Shown here piece by piece: positions 25,784 through 34,492 of a stretch of 64,000 nt of DNA; the stretch's first letter is position 1, and every line of letters starts with the position of its first letter. The position numbers and the translations under genes are program-made. Origin of the DNA: Sphingobium cyanobacteriorum. Its GTDB lineage: Bacteria; Pseudomonadota; Alphaproteobacteria; Sphingomonadales; Sphingomonadaceae. Location of the stretch: the NCBI RefSeq assembly GCF_030580935.1, contig NZ_JAUQOM010000013.1:1-64000 (forward strand), given 5' to 3'. Below the pieces are notes generated by a model. It had not been told where the DNA came from. It searched no databases and saw only the letters and a program-made list of their open reading frames with translations.

Positions 25784-26275
25784 TCAGCCCAGGACCGTAA
25801 AGGCCCCGCGAATGAGCAGCAGCAAGGCGACGACACCAACTCCGGTCAGAACAGCGGCCCGGATCATCGCCAATATGCGGCCATCAATGCTCAGTTCATT
25901 GGTCGATCCCCCTAGCGGCGGGCCGAAGGCGAGGATGCGGTGCAGGAGCGTCCTGTGCTCCCCCTGCCCATCCGGCCTGTCCGGCTGATCAGGGGATGAC
26001 GCAGGATCGGGATCGGAGGCAAGCGGCTCCGATTGATATATCAAGGGCTGATATGTGTCACTTTGGGGCGGCCGTTGTTCGACCGAAATGAACAGGCGGG
26101 CCGCTTCCTTGCGATTGGCCACGCCGAACTTGCGCAGACTGGTGCGGACGCGCTGGTCGACCGTATGCTCCGACACATGGAGCTGCCGCGCGATTTCCTT
26201 GGAATTGAAGCCCTGCGCCACCAGCCGCAGACACTGCTTTTCCCCCTCGCTCAAGACCGGAAGGGTTTCCGCCAC
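25784..26275 (-). CDS. LuxR-type HTH protein with C-terminal membrane anchor
   Basis: The 163-aa protein is inverted relative to usual LuxR regulators. The HTH is at the N-terminus (LSEGEKQCLRLVAQGFNSKEIARQLHVSEHTVDQRV, residues 8-45). A Pro/Asp-rich linker follows, and the only transmembrane helix is at the C-terminus (AVLTGVGVVALLLLIRGAF, about 140-160). There is no receiver domain. It may act as a membrane-tethered transcription factor. It heads a run of four minus-strand genes. Confidence 0.8.
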   Translation of the reverse strand: MAETLPVLSEGEKQCLRLVAQGFNSKEIARQLHVSEHTVDQRVRTSLRKFGVANRKEAARLFISVEQRPPQSDTYQPLIYQSEPLASDPDPASSPDQPDRPDGQGEHRTLLHRILAFGPPLGGSTNELSIDGRILAMIRAAVLTGVGVVALLLLIRGAFTVLG

Positions 26276-26476
26276 TGCATCATTCCTCCTGCATGAACCA
26301 CCGCCCGGTCAAACGAACGACCGGGCCGGGAGGCCCAGCCACCCACATTTCATCCACCATTCAAAGGTTGCGATTCGGTTTGCACCGGCCCCTAAAGTGA
26401 CATGACAGGATGCAGGGACGCAATGCGGATGGATGGCGGCCACCTGCGCTGCCGCGTTCGCCGCCCATCCGCCGGT

Positions 26477-26875
26477 TCAATTGAAGATATCGCCCACGTC
26501 CATGGCCGTCTGCTTGGGGTCCGGGCCGAAACGATTCTCGCCCCGCGTCCCTTCCAGGCACATGAACACCAGCACGATGATGCCGCCGACATAGGGGATG
26601 AAGTTCAGCAGCACGAACCAGCCGCTCTTGTCCTGATCGTGAAAGCGGCGGACCTGCACCGCGAGCGAGGGAATGAAAAGCGCGAGGATGGCGATGCCAA
26701 ACAATATAATCAACGGACTTCCAAACCGCCCGCTGTCCCCACCTGTTATATCAGACATGACAAACAGTGCGCCAAGCAGCAAGAAATAGAAGAGCGCGAA
26801 CATCCAATATTCCTTGCGCCGCGAACGGCCGGAAAAATCGGCGTACCGCCTGAGCGGCAGGAACATATATTCCAT
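26477..26875 (-). CDS. DUF805 inner-membrane protein
   Basis: The ATG at 26875 follows GGGGGAA; 132 aa. The family signature is clear: RYADFSGRSRRKEYWMFALFYFL at the N-terminus, then VRRFHDQDKSGWFVLLNFIPYVGGI. A cytosolic tail, GENRFGPDP, ends the pattern. Three to four membrane helices are present. DUF805 proteins are widespread and of unknown function. A short gene lies upstream in the same orientation. Confidence 0.9.
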   Translation of the reverse strand: MEYMFLPLRRYADFSGRSRRKEYWMFALFYFLLLGALFVMSDITGGDSGRFGSPLIILFGIAILALFIPSLAVQVRRFHDQDKSGWFVLLNFIPYVGGIIVLVFMCLEGTRGENRFGPDPKQTAMDVGDIFN

Positions 26876-26952
26876 CTGCGTTTCCCCCGTTGTGAGAAGC
26901 GCCAGAATAGGTACGCTTTTGGTGCGTGTCTTGCGAAAAACACCCCTGCGGA

Positions 26953-27120
26953 TCAGGCCCCCGCCTTGCCCTCCTGCCTGGCCTTGTGCGCGGCGAGCAG
27001 CGCGTCGATCTCGACGATGCGCAGCCGCTGGGGCGTGTCCCTGGCCAGCCCTTTCAGGCGGCATTCGGCCCACAGGGCGCGGCGCTCGGACGTGAGCGCC
27101 TTGAGGTAGAGATCGGCCAT
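26953..27120 (-). CDS. 55-aa hypothetical protein
   Basis: MADLYLKALTSERRALWAEC and the following basic helical segment (RLRIVEIDALLAAHKARQEG) form a short, soluble, helical protein. The start is placed at 27120 because AAGGA lies seven bases upstream; an ATG two codons earlier is too close. Support is the ribosome site, codon usage like neighbours and position between real genes; no family is recognised. Confidence 0.55.
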   Translation of the reverse strand: MADLYLKALTSERRALWAECRLKGLARDTPQRLRIVEIDALLAAHKARQEGKAGA

Positions 27121-27145
27121 CTGCATATCCTTTGAAATGGGAAAA

Positions 27146-27201
27146 GGGCGGGGACGCATCGCGCCCCTGCCCCTCCACCGTGCTGCGCACGGTCCCCGCC
27201 C
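27146..27201. terminator. Nested GC-rich inverted repeat downstream of typA
   Basis: GGGCGGGGAC at 27146-27155 is the reverse complement of 27192-27201. Inside it, ACCGTGC (27177-27183) and GCACGGT (27187-27193) form a 7-bp stem with a 3-base loop. No T run follows directly, so termination of typA is plausible but not secure. Confidence 0.4.
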
Positions 27202-27227
27202 CATGCCGGAACGGAATATGCCCTATA

Positions 27228-29063
27228 TCAGGCCGCCTTGGAACGGCTCATGCGCTTGCGCTCGTTCGGGTCGAGATAGCGCTTGCGCAGGCGGATCGTC
27301 TTGGGCGTGACTTCGACCAGTTCATCGTCGTCAATATAGGCGATCGCCTGTTCCAGCGTCAGCTTCCAGGGCGGGGTCAGGCGCACGGCGTCGTCCTTGC
27401 CGCTCGCGCGGAAGTTGGTCAGCGCCTTGCTCTTCATCGGGTTGACTTCCAGATCGTCGGGCTTGGCGTTCTGGCCGATGATCATGCCTTCATAGAGCGC
27501 TTCGCCCACGCCCACCATCAGGATGCCGCGTTCTTCGAGCGGACCCAGCGCATAGGCATTGGCTTCGCCCGCGCCGTTGGAGATCAGCACGCCATTCTTG
27601 CGGCCTTCGATCGTCCCCTTGTGCGGACCATATTTCTCGAACAGGCGGTTCATGATGCCGGTGCCGCGCGTGTCGGACAGGAATTCGCCATGATAGCCGA
27701 TCAGGCCGCGCGAAGGGGCGGAGAAGGTGATCCGGGTCTTGCCGCCGCCCGACGGGCGCATGTCGGTCATTTCCGCCTTGCGCAGGTTCATCTTCTCGAC
27801 AACCGTGCCGGAAAATTCATCGTCCACGTCGATCATGACGGTTTCATAGGGTTCGGTCTTGTTGCCGTTTTCGTCGGTGCCGAACAGCACGCGCGGGCGG
27901 CTGATCGACAGTTCGAACCCTTCGCGGCGCATCGTTTCGATGAGCACGCCCAGTTGCAGTTCGCCGCGACCGGCGACTTCGAAACTGTCCTTGTCGGCGC
28001 TTTCCGTAACCTTGACGGCGACGTTCGATTCGGCTTCGCGGGCGAGGCGATCGCGGATCATGCGGCTCGTCACCTTGGTGCCTTCGCGGCCCGCCATCGG
28101 CGAATCATTGACGGCAAAGCGCATCGACAGCGTCGGCGGATCAATCGGCTGCGCCTGGATCGGTTCAGTGACCGACGTGTCGCAAATGGTGTTCGCGACG
28201 GTCGCGACGGACAGGCCGGCCAGCGAGATGATGTCGCCTGCCTTGGCTTCGTCCACGGGCACGCGATCAAGGCCGTGGAAGGCCATGATCTTCGACGCAC
28301 GACCCGTTTCGATAACCGTGCCGTCCATGTCGAGCGCATGGATCGCCTGATTGACCTTCACCGAACCGCTGGTCACGCGGCCGGTCAGGATGCGGCCCAG
28401 GAAGTTGTCGCGGTCGAGCAGCGTCACCAGGAAGGTGAAGGGCACGCCTTCGACTTCCACGGCGGGCGCGGGCACATGATCGACGATCTTCTGGAACAGC
28501 GGGGTCAGCGTGCCCGACCGCAGCGTGGGGTCTTCATTGGCGTAGCCGTTGCGGCCCGACGCATAGAGGACGGGGAAGTCGAGCTGTTCGTCGGTGGCAT
28601 CGAGCGACACGAACAGGTCGAACACTTCGTCCAGCACTTCCTGGATGCGCTCGTCGGGACGGTCGACCTTGTTGACGACGACGATGGGCTTGAGGCCCAG
28701 CGCCAGCGCCTTGCCGGTCACGAACTTGGTCTGCGGCATCGCGCCTTCCGACGAATCGACCAGCAGCACGACGCCGTCGACCATCGACAAAATCCGCTCG
28801 ACCTCGCCGCCGAAGTCGGCGTGACCGGGGGTGTCGACGATGTTGATGCGGACGGGTTCGCCGCCTTCCGGGGTCCATTCGACCGAGGTGGGCTTGGCCA
28901 GGATGGTGATGCCGCGCTCTTTTTCGAGATCGTTGCTGTCCATCGCGCGCTCTTCGACGCGCTGATTGTCGCGGAAGGTGCCGGACTGGCGGAAAAGCTG
29001 GTCGACGAGGGTGGTCTTGCCGTGATCGACGTGCGCGATGATGGCGATATTACGCAGGGACAT
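27228..29063 (-). CDS. typA: Ribosome-associated GTPase TypA/BipA
   Basis: From the ATG at 29063 the protein is 611 aa, the normal size. It has translational-GTPase motifs AHVDHGKTT (P-loop), RGITI, DTPGHADF and NKVDR, then EF-G-like domains III and V and the BipA-specific C-terminus (LEQAIAYIDDDELVEVTPKTIRLRKR). It binds ribosomes and helps 50S assembly and growth under stress or cold. It is transcribed alone from a spacer that also contains an 18-bp inverted repeat. Confidence 0.97.
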   Translation of the reverse strand: MSLRNIAIIAHVDHGKTTLVDQLFRQSGTFRDNQRVEERAMDSNDLEKERGITILAKPTSVEWTPEGGEPVRINIVDTPGHADFGGEVERILSMVDGVVLLVDSSEGAMPQTKFVTGKALALGLKPIVVVNKVDRPDERIQEVLDEVFDLFVSLDATDEQLDFPVLYASGRNGYANEDPTLRSGTLTPLFQKIVDHVPAPAVEVEGVPFTFLVTLLDRDNFLGRILTGRVTSGSVKVNQAIHALDMDGTVIETGRASKIMAFHGLDRVPVDEAKAGDIISLAGLSVATVANTICDTSVTEPIQAQPIDPPTLSMRFAVNDSPMAGREGTKVTSRMIRDRLAREAESNVAVKVTESADKDSFEVAGRGELQLGVLIETMRREGFELSISRPRVLFGTDENGNKTEPYETVMIDVDDEFSGTVVEKMNLRKAEMTDMRPSGGGKTRITFSAPSRGLIGYHGEFLSDTRGTGIMNRLFEKYGPHKGTIEGRKNGVLISNGAGEANAYALGPLEERGILMVGVGEALYEGMIIGQNAKPDDLEVNPMKSKALTNFRASGKDDAVRLTPPWKLTLEQAIAYIDDDELVEVTPKTIRLRKRYLDPNERKRMSRSKAA

Positions 29064-29213
29064 GAAACTGCCTTTGGGATCGGGTTCTCCCGGCCGGCAC
29101 CACGCCTGTCCAGGACTATCGGGCGCGCCCCTACAGGAAATGATGCGATGCGGCAAGGGCGAGCGACGATGCGCGTCCGTCGCGCGCCTCTGCATCATCG
29201 CGCCCTTAACCGA

Positions 29214-29294
29214 ACAGCGAAGTGTACAGCTCTATGCATGCTTTCATCAAAAGGCGCCGCCGGACCATCGCCGAATAGCTGTACACTTCGCTGT
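29214..29294. repeat. 18-bp perfect inverted repeat with 45-nt spacer
   Basis: ACAGCGAAGTGTACAGCT at 29214-29231 is exactly complementary to 29277-29294. The spacer contains GCATGC and GGCGCC. It lies between the bphP stop and the typA start, both on the minus strand. It could form an RNA stem in the typA leader or mark a lost insertion; no poly-T follows. Confidence 0.75.
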
Positions 29295-29299
29295 CCCGC

Positions 29300-31867
29300 T
29301 TATGCGCCCGCCGCCGCGATCATCGGGGCCAGCGCCTGCGCCAGGGTCGCGCCGGAATAGGGCTTTTTCACCAGCAGGATGCCCTTGAACCGTTCCGGCA
29401 GTTCCAGTCCGTCGCCATAGCCGGTGGCGAACAGAAAGGGGATGCCGCGTTCGGCCAGCATATCGGCGATCGGCAGGCTGGTTTCATGGCCCAGGTTGAA
29501 GTCCAGCATCGCCAGATCGATCTGCTGGATCGCTATCGCGTCACGCGCGCGGCCGACGCTGGCGACCGTGACCACATCCGCCCCCAGGTCACGCAACGCA
29601 TCCTCGCCATCCATGGCGATGATCATATTATCCTCGACCAGCAGGACGGTGCGCCCCTTGAGCAGGCCCGGCACGATCGGCTGGACAGCCTGCGCGCGAT
29701 CCGTTCCGGTGCGGTCCGGCAGCACCGCCACGACATGGCGCGAGGGAATGCAGAAATGGGCCTCTATCCCGGCCAGCCGGTAATGGATTTCGGCATGGCC
29801 ATCCAGGTCATAGGGGATGGAGCGTTCGATCACGGTCGATCCGAAACCGCGCCGTGTCGGCGCGACGACTGCCGGGCCACCGCTTTCGGTCCAGTCGATC
29901 AACAGGCTGCCATCCGCGTCCACCCGCCAGTCGATGGCCACCGTGCCATTGTCCGACAATGCGCCATATTTGGCGGCGTTGGTCAGCATTTCGTGGATCA
30001 CCAGCGCCAGCACGGTGAAGCAGCCGGGCGTCAGCAACACATTGGGGCCGGTCAGCCGCACCCGGTCGCGCCGTTCGCCCAGATAGGCGCCTGCCTCCAC
30101 CTCGATCAGATCGTAGAAGCGCGCGGGACTCCAACGGTCGGCGGTAATCTGGTCATGGGCGCGGGCCAGCGCGTGGATGCGGCTTTCCAGCGTGCCGATG
30201 AAATCCTCCACCGACCCCGCGCTGTCGCGCGTCTGCGACAACAGCCCCCGGATCAGCGAGAGGATATTGCGTACGCGGTGGTTGAGTTCCGCGATCAGCA
30301 ATTCCTGCTTCTCATGCGCGCGCTGCCGTTCCGCATCGGCCGAATCGGACAGGCGCAATATCACTTCCAGCAAGGCGGTGCGCAGCGCTTCGGCGACGCG
30401 CAGTTCCGCCGGGGCAAAGGCCAGCGCGGTGCCCTTGACCAGTTGCGACCACGCCTCGAAACTCTTGCGCGGGGTCAGGCGCGGGCCGTTGGGGCCATAT
30501 TCGATGCCCTTGTCGGGCTGGCCCGCCCAGCGCACCGAACGCAACTGTTCGGCCCGGAACAGGATGACATAGTCGCGTGGACGGCGCGACAGGGGAATGG
30601 CCAGGATACCCGACACGCGATCGGCATAGGCGGCTGCTTCTGGCAGCACGGCGGTCAGGCTGTCGGTCGTATAGACCTGTCCGGCGGCGGCCTGGTTGAG
30701 CATCCCGACGATCGCGACGAAGGCGGATTCGTCGGGCGTCAGGCCCGCAAAGGTGATCTGTCCGTCGATATAGACGCCCACGCCATCGGCGGGAATCGTG
30801 TCGAAGATGATGTCGCCCAGCCAGCGGGCGTTGGACAGCAGATCGTGATCCTGCGCCACGGCGGCGAGCAGCCGGTCGGCCACCTGCCGCGCCTTGCCTT
30901 CATAGGCGGCGGTTTCGCCCCGCTCGCGGCTTTCGAGCATCATCGAGAAGATCTGGCCGAACAGTTCGGCGGCGCTGCGCTGGGCGAAGGTCGGCAGGCG
31001 CGGGCTATAATGGTGGCAGGCGAACAGGCCCCACAGCCGGCCTTCGACGATGATCGAGATGGAGAGCGAGGCGCCCACGCCCATATTGTGCAGATATTCG
31101 ATGTGGATCGGCGACACCGCGCGGGTCAGGCACAGCGACATGTCGAGCGCGGCCCCGCCGGGGTCGAGTTGCGGCACGATCGGCACCGGGGTCGCGCCAA
31201 TGTCCGCAATGACGCGGAAGATGTTGCGCAGGTAGAGGGCACGCGCCTGCACCGGAATGTCGGACGCGGGATAATGAAGGCCGAAAAAGCTTTCGACGCC
31301 GGGTTTCAGGGCTTCGGCCACCACTTCGCCATCGCCGGCGTCGGCGAAGCGATAGACCATCACCCGGTCGAATCCGGTCAGCGCCCGCACCTGCCGCGCG
31401 CCGTCGCGCAGGAAGGCGGTCATGCTGTCGGCCTGCGCCAGGCGCGCGACCATCGAACGGACGGTGCCGCTCGCCTCCATCTCGTCATGGGCGGCCGGCT
31501 CGGCTTCTATCACCACCAGAGGGCCGGAAAAATGGACCGCGACATCGAAGGCGGGGCCGCCGTCGACCAGCGCAATCGCAAAGAGGCGCTCGACCGAATC
31601 GGGACCACGCAGCAGGGTGATGCGGTTGCGCAGCGAATGGATCGCCTCGGCGCTCAGCAGGCCGCTGACCGGCTTGCCCAGCATGTCCTGCGGCGACAGG
31701 CCGATGAACTGCGCGCTGTTGGCCGATACCCGCGACACCAGCCAGTCGGCGGTCAGCGCGATCAGGAAGCCGAAGGGCTGGATCGTGCCCGGCACATGGA
31801 TCGGTTCGCGATCGCAATTGGTGAGATCGACGGCGAATCCGGGGGCGCTGTCCTGCCGGTCAGCCAT
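29300..31867 (-). CDS. bphP: Bacteriophytochrome-HWE histidine kinase-receiver hybrid
   Basis: The protein is 855 aa from the ATG at 31867. It has a PAS domain with the biliverdin-attaching Cys at residue 18 (LTNCDREPIHVPGTIQPFG), a GAF domain with the PASDIP motif and SPIHIEYLHNMGV, and a PHY domain. The HWE kinase core has ELNHRVRNILSLIRG and DWTESGGP. A C-terminal receiver carries AMLDFNLG as phospho-site. It should sense red/far-red light through biliverdin and signal by phosphotransfer. Its start overlaps the stop of the upstream heme oxygenase gene (ATGGCTGA), so chromophore supply and apoprotein are co-translated. Confidence 0.95.
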   Translation of the reverse strand: MADRQDSAPGFAVDLTNCDREPIHVPGTIQPFGFLIALTADWLVSRVSANSAQFIGLSPQDMLGKPVSGLLSAEAIHSLRNRITLLRGPDSVERLFAIALVDGGPAFDVAVHFSGPLVVIEAEPAAHDEMEASGTVRSMVARLAQADSMTAFLRDGARQVRALTGFDRVMVYRFADAGDGEVVAEALKPGVESFFGLHYPASDIPVQARALYLRNIFRVIADIGATPVPIVPQLDPGGAALDMSLCLTRAVSPIHIEYLHNMGVGASLSISIIVEGRLWGLFACHHYSPRLPTFAQRSAAELFGQIFSMMLESRERGETAAYEGKARQVADRLLAAVAQDHDLLSNARWLGDIIFDTIPADGVGVYIDGQITFAGLTPDESAFVAIVGMLNQAAAGQVYTTDSLTAVLPEAAAYADRVSGILAIPLSRRPRDYVILFRAEQLRSVRWAGQPDKGIEYGPNGPRLTPRKSFEAWSQLVKGTALAFAPAELRVAEALRTALLEVILRLSDSADAERQRAHEKQELLIAELNHRVRNILSLIRGLLSQTRDSAGSVEDFIGTLESRIHALARAHDQITADRWSPARFYDLIEVEAGAYLGERRDRVRLTGPNVLLTPGCFTVLALVIHEMLTNAAKYGALSDNGTVAIDWRVDADGSLLIDWTESGGPAVVAPTRRGFGSTVIERSIPYDLDGHAEIHYRLAGIEAHFCIPSRHVVAVLPDRTGTDRAQAVQPIVPGLLKGRTVLLVEDNMIIAMDGEDALRDLGADVVTVASVGRARDAIAIQQIDLAMLDFNLGHETSLPIADMLAERGIPFLFATGYGDGLELPERFKGILLVKKPYSGATLAQALAPMIAAAGA

Positions 31868-32399
31868 GGACGGCGGCCTTTTCCGCTTCGCCCGCCTGCG
31901 CGAACAGGGCGAAGGCAGCCTGCGCGCCCTGCACGGCGTCGCCCAGCCAGCCTTCGCCGCCTTCCGCCGCGGCGCTGTCGAGCGCGCGCTGGAAGGCAAC
32001 CCATTCGCCCTTGCCATGGACGGCGCAGAGATAGGATCTGGGGAGGCCCGCGCCGACCTGGCGCGAGAGCATCGCCCCGCCCAGCCGCGATCCTTCGAGC
32101 GCATAGCGCAGCCCCCAGCGAAAGCCATCCGTATCGGCGGCGGCGAGCGGCAGGGGCGCGGGCAAGGCGGCGTCCAGCGCGGCAAGATCGTCGGCGAGCA
32201 GCGGCAGGCGGGACGCCCCATTGCCTGCGGCACTTTCCAGCGCGCCCAGCGCACGGGCATGGGCGCGCAGAAACGCGCGATAGTCGCTGCGCGAATCGAG
32301 CGCGTAACCGGCATAGACGGCATCGACCCGCCGATGGGATTCCATCGTCGCATCACGCAGGGCGTAGCGGATACCGCCAGCATCGGGGGTTAATGTCAC
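31860..32399 (-). CDS. bphO: Biliverdin-producing heme oxygenase
   Basis: The 179-aa protein is a short bacterial heme oxygenase. DATMESHRRVDAVY near the N-terminus supplies the proximal His (about residue 22). A distal-helix GSRLGGAMLSRQV follows. It opens heme to biliverdin, iron and CO, giving the chromophore for the phytochrome encoded immediately downstream with an 8-bp overlap. A 10-bp-stem palindrome sits just upstream of the start. Confidence 0.93.
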   Translation of the reverse strand: MTLTPDAGGIRYALRDATMESHRRVDAVYAGYALDSRSDYRAFLRAHARALGALESAAGNGASRLPLLADDLAALDAALPAPLPLAAADTDGFRWGLRYALEGSRLGGAMLSRQVGAGLPRSYLCAVHGKGEWVAFQRALDSAAAEGGEGWLGDAVQGAQAAFALFAQAGEAEKAAVHG

Positions 32400-32416
32400 G
32401 TCATCGTCCTAGGGCG

Positions 32417-32440
32417 AGATCAGTGCGCGTGCACTGATCT
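32417..32440. promoter_or_regulatory. Palindromic operator-like site upstream of bphO
   Basis: AGATCAGTGC (32417-32426) and GCACTGATCT (32431-32440) are perfect inverted arms around GCGT. The site is 18-41 bp before the bphO start. A second partly symmetrical block, CTGAT-CTGA-ATCAG, overlaps at 32434-32447. A transcription-factor site or leader hairpin is likely; the factor is unknown. Confidence 0.55.
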
Positions 32441-32643
32441 GAATCAGCTTTTGTCCCGAAAACCACCCTTTTATGCATGATGGGATAGCGGATCATCGAC
32501 ATTGGCGGGCAATATGGCCGATGTCCATGCGATGATCGATTCTTTCTGATCGCTGTCTGACGGGTTCAGCATCGTGTCATCCGCCTCATTCTAGAAACGG
32601 GTCATCAGGGGATGATGGGTCCCCGCCAAGGAAAGACAGGACC

Positions 32644-33573
32644 ATGTTCAGGAAGATGATGCTGGCGGGGCTGATGACCGCGACGGTGCTGGGCGGGATC
32701 GCGCCCGCCTATGCCCAGATGGACCCGGCGCAGCGTGGTGAACGCAGCGACCGTGGCGATCGTGGCTGGCGCGGCGAACGCCCCGGCCGGCCCGACGGCG
32801 GCCCGGCCATGGGGCGCGACCCCCGCATGGAGCGGCCGCGCGGCCCAGCGCAGGCACAGGCCCCGGCACAGGCCCCGATGCAGGCCCCCGCACAGCGCTG
32901 GCAGCAGCCCACACCCGTCCCGCCGGCAGGCGGCATGGCCCCGCCCCGACCCGACCCCCGCTTCCGCGAGCCGAACCTGCCCCAGAATCGTGCGATCGAA
33001 AATCAGGTGCGCGAACGGCATGCGCAGCAGCAGAACTGGCGCAATGCCCGCCGCGACGATCGCCAGGACCGGCGCCAGGACTGGCGCAACGATCGCAGGG
33101 AGGAACGGCAGGACTGGCGGAACGAGCGACGCGATGATCGGCGCGACTGGCGGGACGACCGGCGTGACGATCGCCGCTGGACCGACAATCGCGGCTGGAA
33201 CGGCACCAACTGGAACAACGGCCGCCGCTATGACGATCGCACCCGCTGGAGCACCCAGCGCCGCTGGGACAATGGCTGGCGCCAGGATCGCCGGTACGAC
33301 TGGTCCAGCTATCGCAACCGCTATGGCGACCGCTATCGCATGGGCCGCTATTATGCCCCGCGCGGCTGGGACTATGGCTATCGGCGCTTTTCGGTCGGGA
33401 TCATGCTGAACAGCATGCTCTATTCCAACAATTACTGGCTGGACGATCCCTATGCCTATCGCCTGCCGCCGGCCTACGGTACGCTGCGCTGGGTCCGCTA
33501 TTATGACGACGCGCTGCTGGTCGATGTTCGCGACGGCTATGTGGTCGACGTGATCCACGATTTCTTCTGGTAA
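32644..33573 (+). CDS. RcnB-family exported protein with Q/P- and R/D-rich regions
   Basis: The 309-aa protein has a signal peptide (cleavage near AYAQ). A Gln/Ala/Pro-rich segment follows (residues about 78-108, repeated PAQAQAP units), then a long Arg/Asp/Trp-rich tract of DRR and DWRND repeats (about 132-220). It ends in a conserved RcnB-type domain with YRLPPAYGTLRWVRYYDDALLVDVRDGYVVDVIHDFFW. E. coli RcnB is a periplasmic protein affecting nickel/cobalt efflux; in sphingomonads these proteins are numerous and metal roles are unproven. A strong terminator follows. Confidence 0.85.
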   Translation: MFRKMMLAGLMTATVLGGIAPAYAQMDPAQRGERSDRGDRGWRGERPGRPDGGPAMGRDPRMERPRGPAQAQAPAQAPMQAPAQRWQQPTPVPPAGGMAPPRPDPRFREPNLPQNRAIENQVRERHAQQQNWRNARRDDRQDRRQDWRNDRREERQDWRNERRDDRRDWRDDRRDDRRWTDNRGWNGTNWNNGRRYDDRTRWSTQRRWDNGWRQDRRYDWSSYRNRYGDRYRMGRYYAPRGWDYGYRRFSVGIMLNSMLYSNNYWLDDPYAYRLPPAYGTLRWVRYYDDALLVDVRDGYVVDVIHDFFW

Positions 33574-33614
33574 GCGGAAGGAAGAGCTTCCTGAACTGGC
33601 CTTCAGGATCAACT

Positions 33615-33648
33615 GACCCCGGATCGGCTGACGATCCGGGGTCTTTTC
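33615..33648 (+). terminator. Intrinsic terminator after the first RcnB-like gene
   Basis: GACCCCGGATC (33615-33625) pairs perfectly with GATCCGGGGTC (33633-33643) across a 7-base loop and is followed by TTTT. It separates the RcnB-like gene from the oxygenase gene. Confidence 0.85.
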
Positions 33649-33679
33649 ATGCGCGGCCAGCCTGTGGCAGGAAGCCCCC

Positions 33680-34354
33680 ATGACCGACATGATCGATGAT
33701 GGCGGCGTGGCGTCGCCTGCCCGCGCCCTGATTGGCGACACTGTTCGCGCCCGGCTGGACCGCAATCCGATGGTCAGCCGGATCGACTGCCCGCATCTGG
33801 ACATTTATGGCCGCCAGAATTTCCTGAGCGCGCAGGAATGCGCGGACCTGCGCGACCTGATCGACGCCAGCGCCAGGCCCTCGTCGCTCTTTTCCGGCAG
33901 CGCCAACGCCGATTACCGCACCAGCCACAGCGGCAATCTCAGCCCTTTCAGCCCGCTGGTGGAGACGATCACCCACCGCATCTGCGCCCTGACCGGCCTG
34001 CCCGCCAGCCATGGCGAAACGCTCCAGGGGCAACGCTATACGGTGGGGCAGGAATATAAGGTCCATTGCGACTATTTCCCGGTGACGGCCGATTACTGGC
34101 AGGCGATGCGCAAAAGTGGCGGACAGCGGACCTGGACGGCGATGATCTATCTGTCGCCGGTCGAGGCGGGGGGCGAAACGCATTTCCCGCAATGCGAATT
34201 CATGGTGCCGCCGGTCGAGGGCATGATCCTGATCTGGAACAATATGGCGCGGGACGGCGCGCCCAACCGTTTCAGCCTGCACGCCGCCCGGCCAGTGGAA
34301 AGCGGGACCAAATATGTCGTCACCAAATGGTTTCGCGAACGCCCCTGGGGCTGA
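33680..34354 (+). CDS. Prolyl-4-hydroxylase-like 2OG-Fe(II) oxygenase
   Basis: The 224-aa protein has the double-stranded beta-helix iron site HCDYF (His and Asp, near residues 133-135) and SLHAARPVESGTKYVVTKWF (second His and the 2-oxoglutarate-binding Lys). It also has WTAMIYLSP and GGETHFP, typical of the P4Hc family. It would hydroxylate a protein or small-molecule substrate using oxygen, iron and 2-oxoglutarate in the cytosol. It is flanked on both sides by RcnB-like genes. The first of these is proline-rich, but whether that is a substrate is unknown. Confidence 0.9.
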   Translation: MTDMIDDGGVASPARALIGDTVRARLDRNPMVSRIDCPHLDIYGRQNFLSAQECADLRDLIDASARPSSLFSGSANADYRTSHSGNLSPFSPLVETITHRICALTGLPASHGETLQGQRYTVGQEYKVHCDYFPVTADYWQAMRKSGGQRTWTAMIYLSPVEAGGETHFPQCEFMVPPVEGMILIWNNMARDGAPNRFSLHAARPVESGTKYVVTKWFRERPWG

Positions 34355-34492
34355 CCGCCACCCGATACATGTTGCGACAAAGATGACTGGAATCTGACAA
34401 CTCCATTCCCGGATGGTTCAGGCGCGCCGAGGCATATCCCTGATCGTTGGCGACGAAGTTCGCGCTTCCGCCAAATATGGGAGAAGAAAGAC

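Noticed and set aside
29486..32437. Very long open frames antisense to bphP, typA and the GGDEF-EAL gene
   Set aside because: They arise from high GC and strong codon bias of the real genes; their translations are Arg/His/Gln/Gly-rich with no recognised protein motif.
33060..33200. Possible tandem DNA repeat
   Set aside because: The periodicity is explained by DRR/DWRND codons of the RcnB-like protein.
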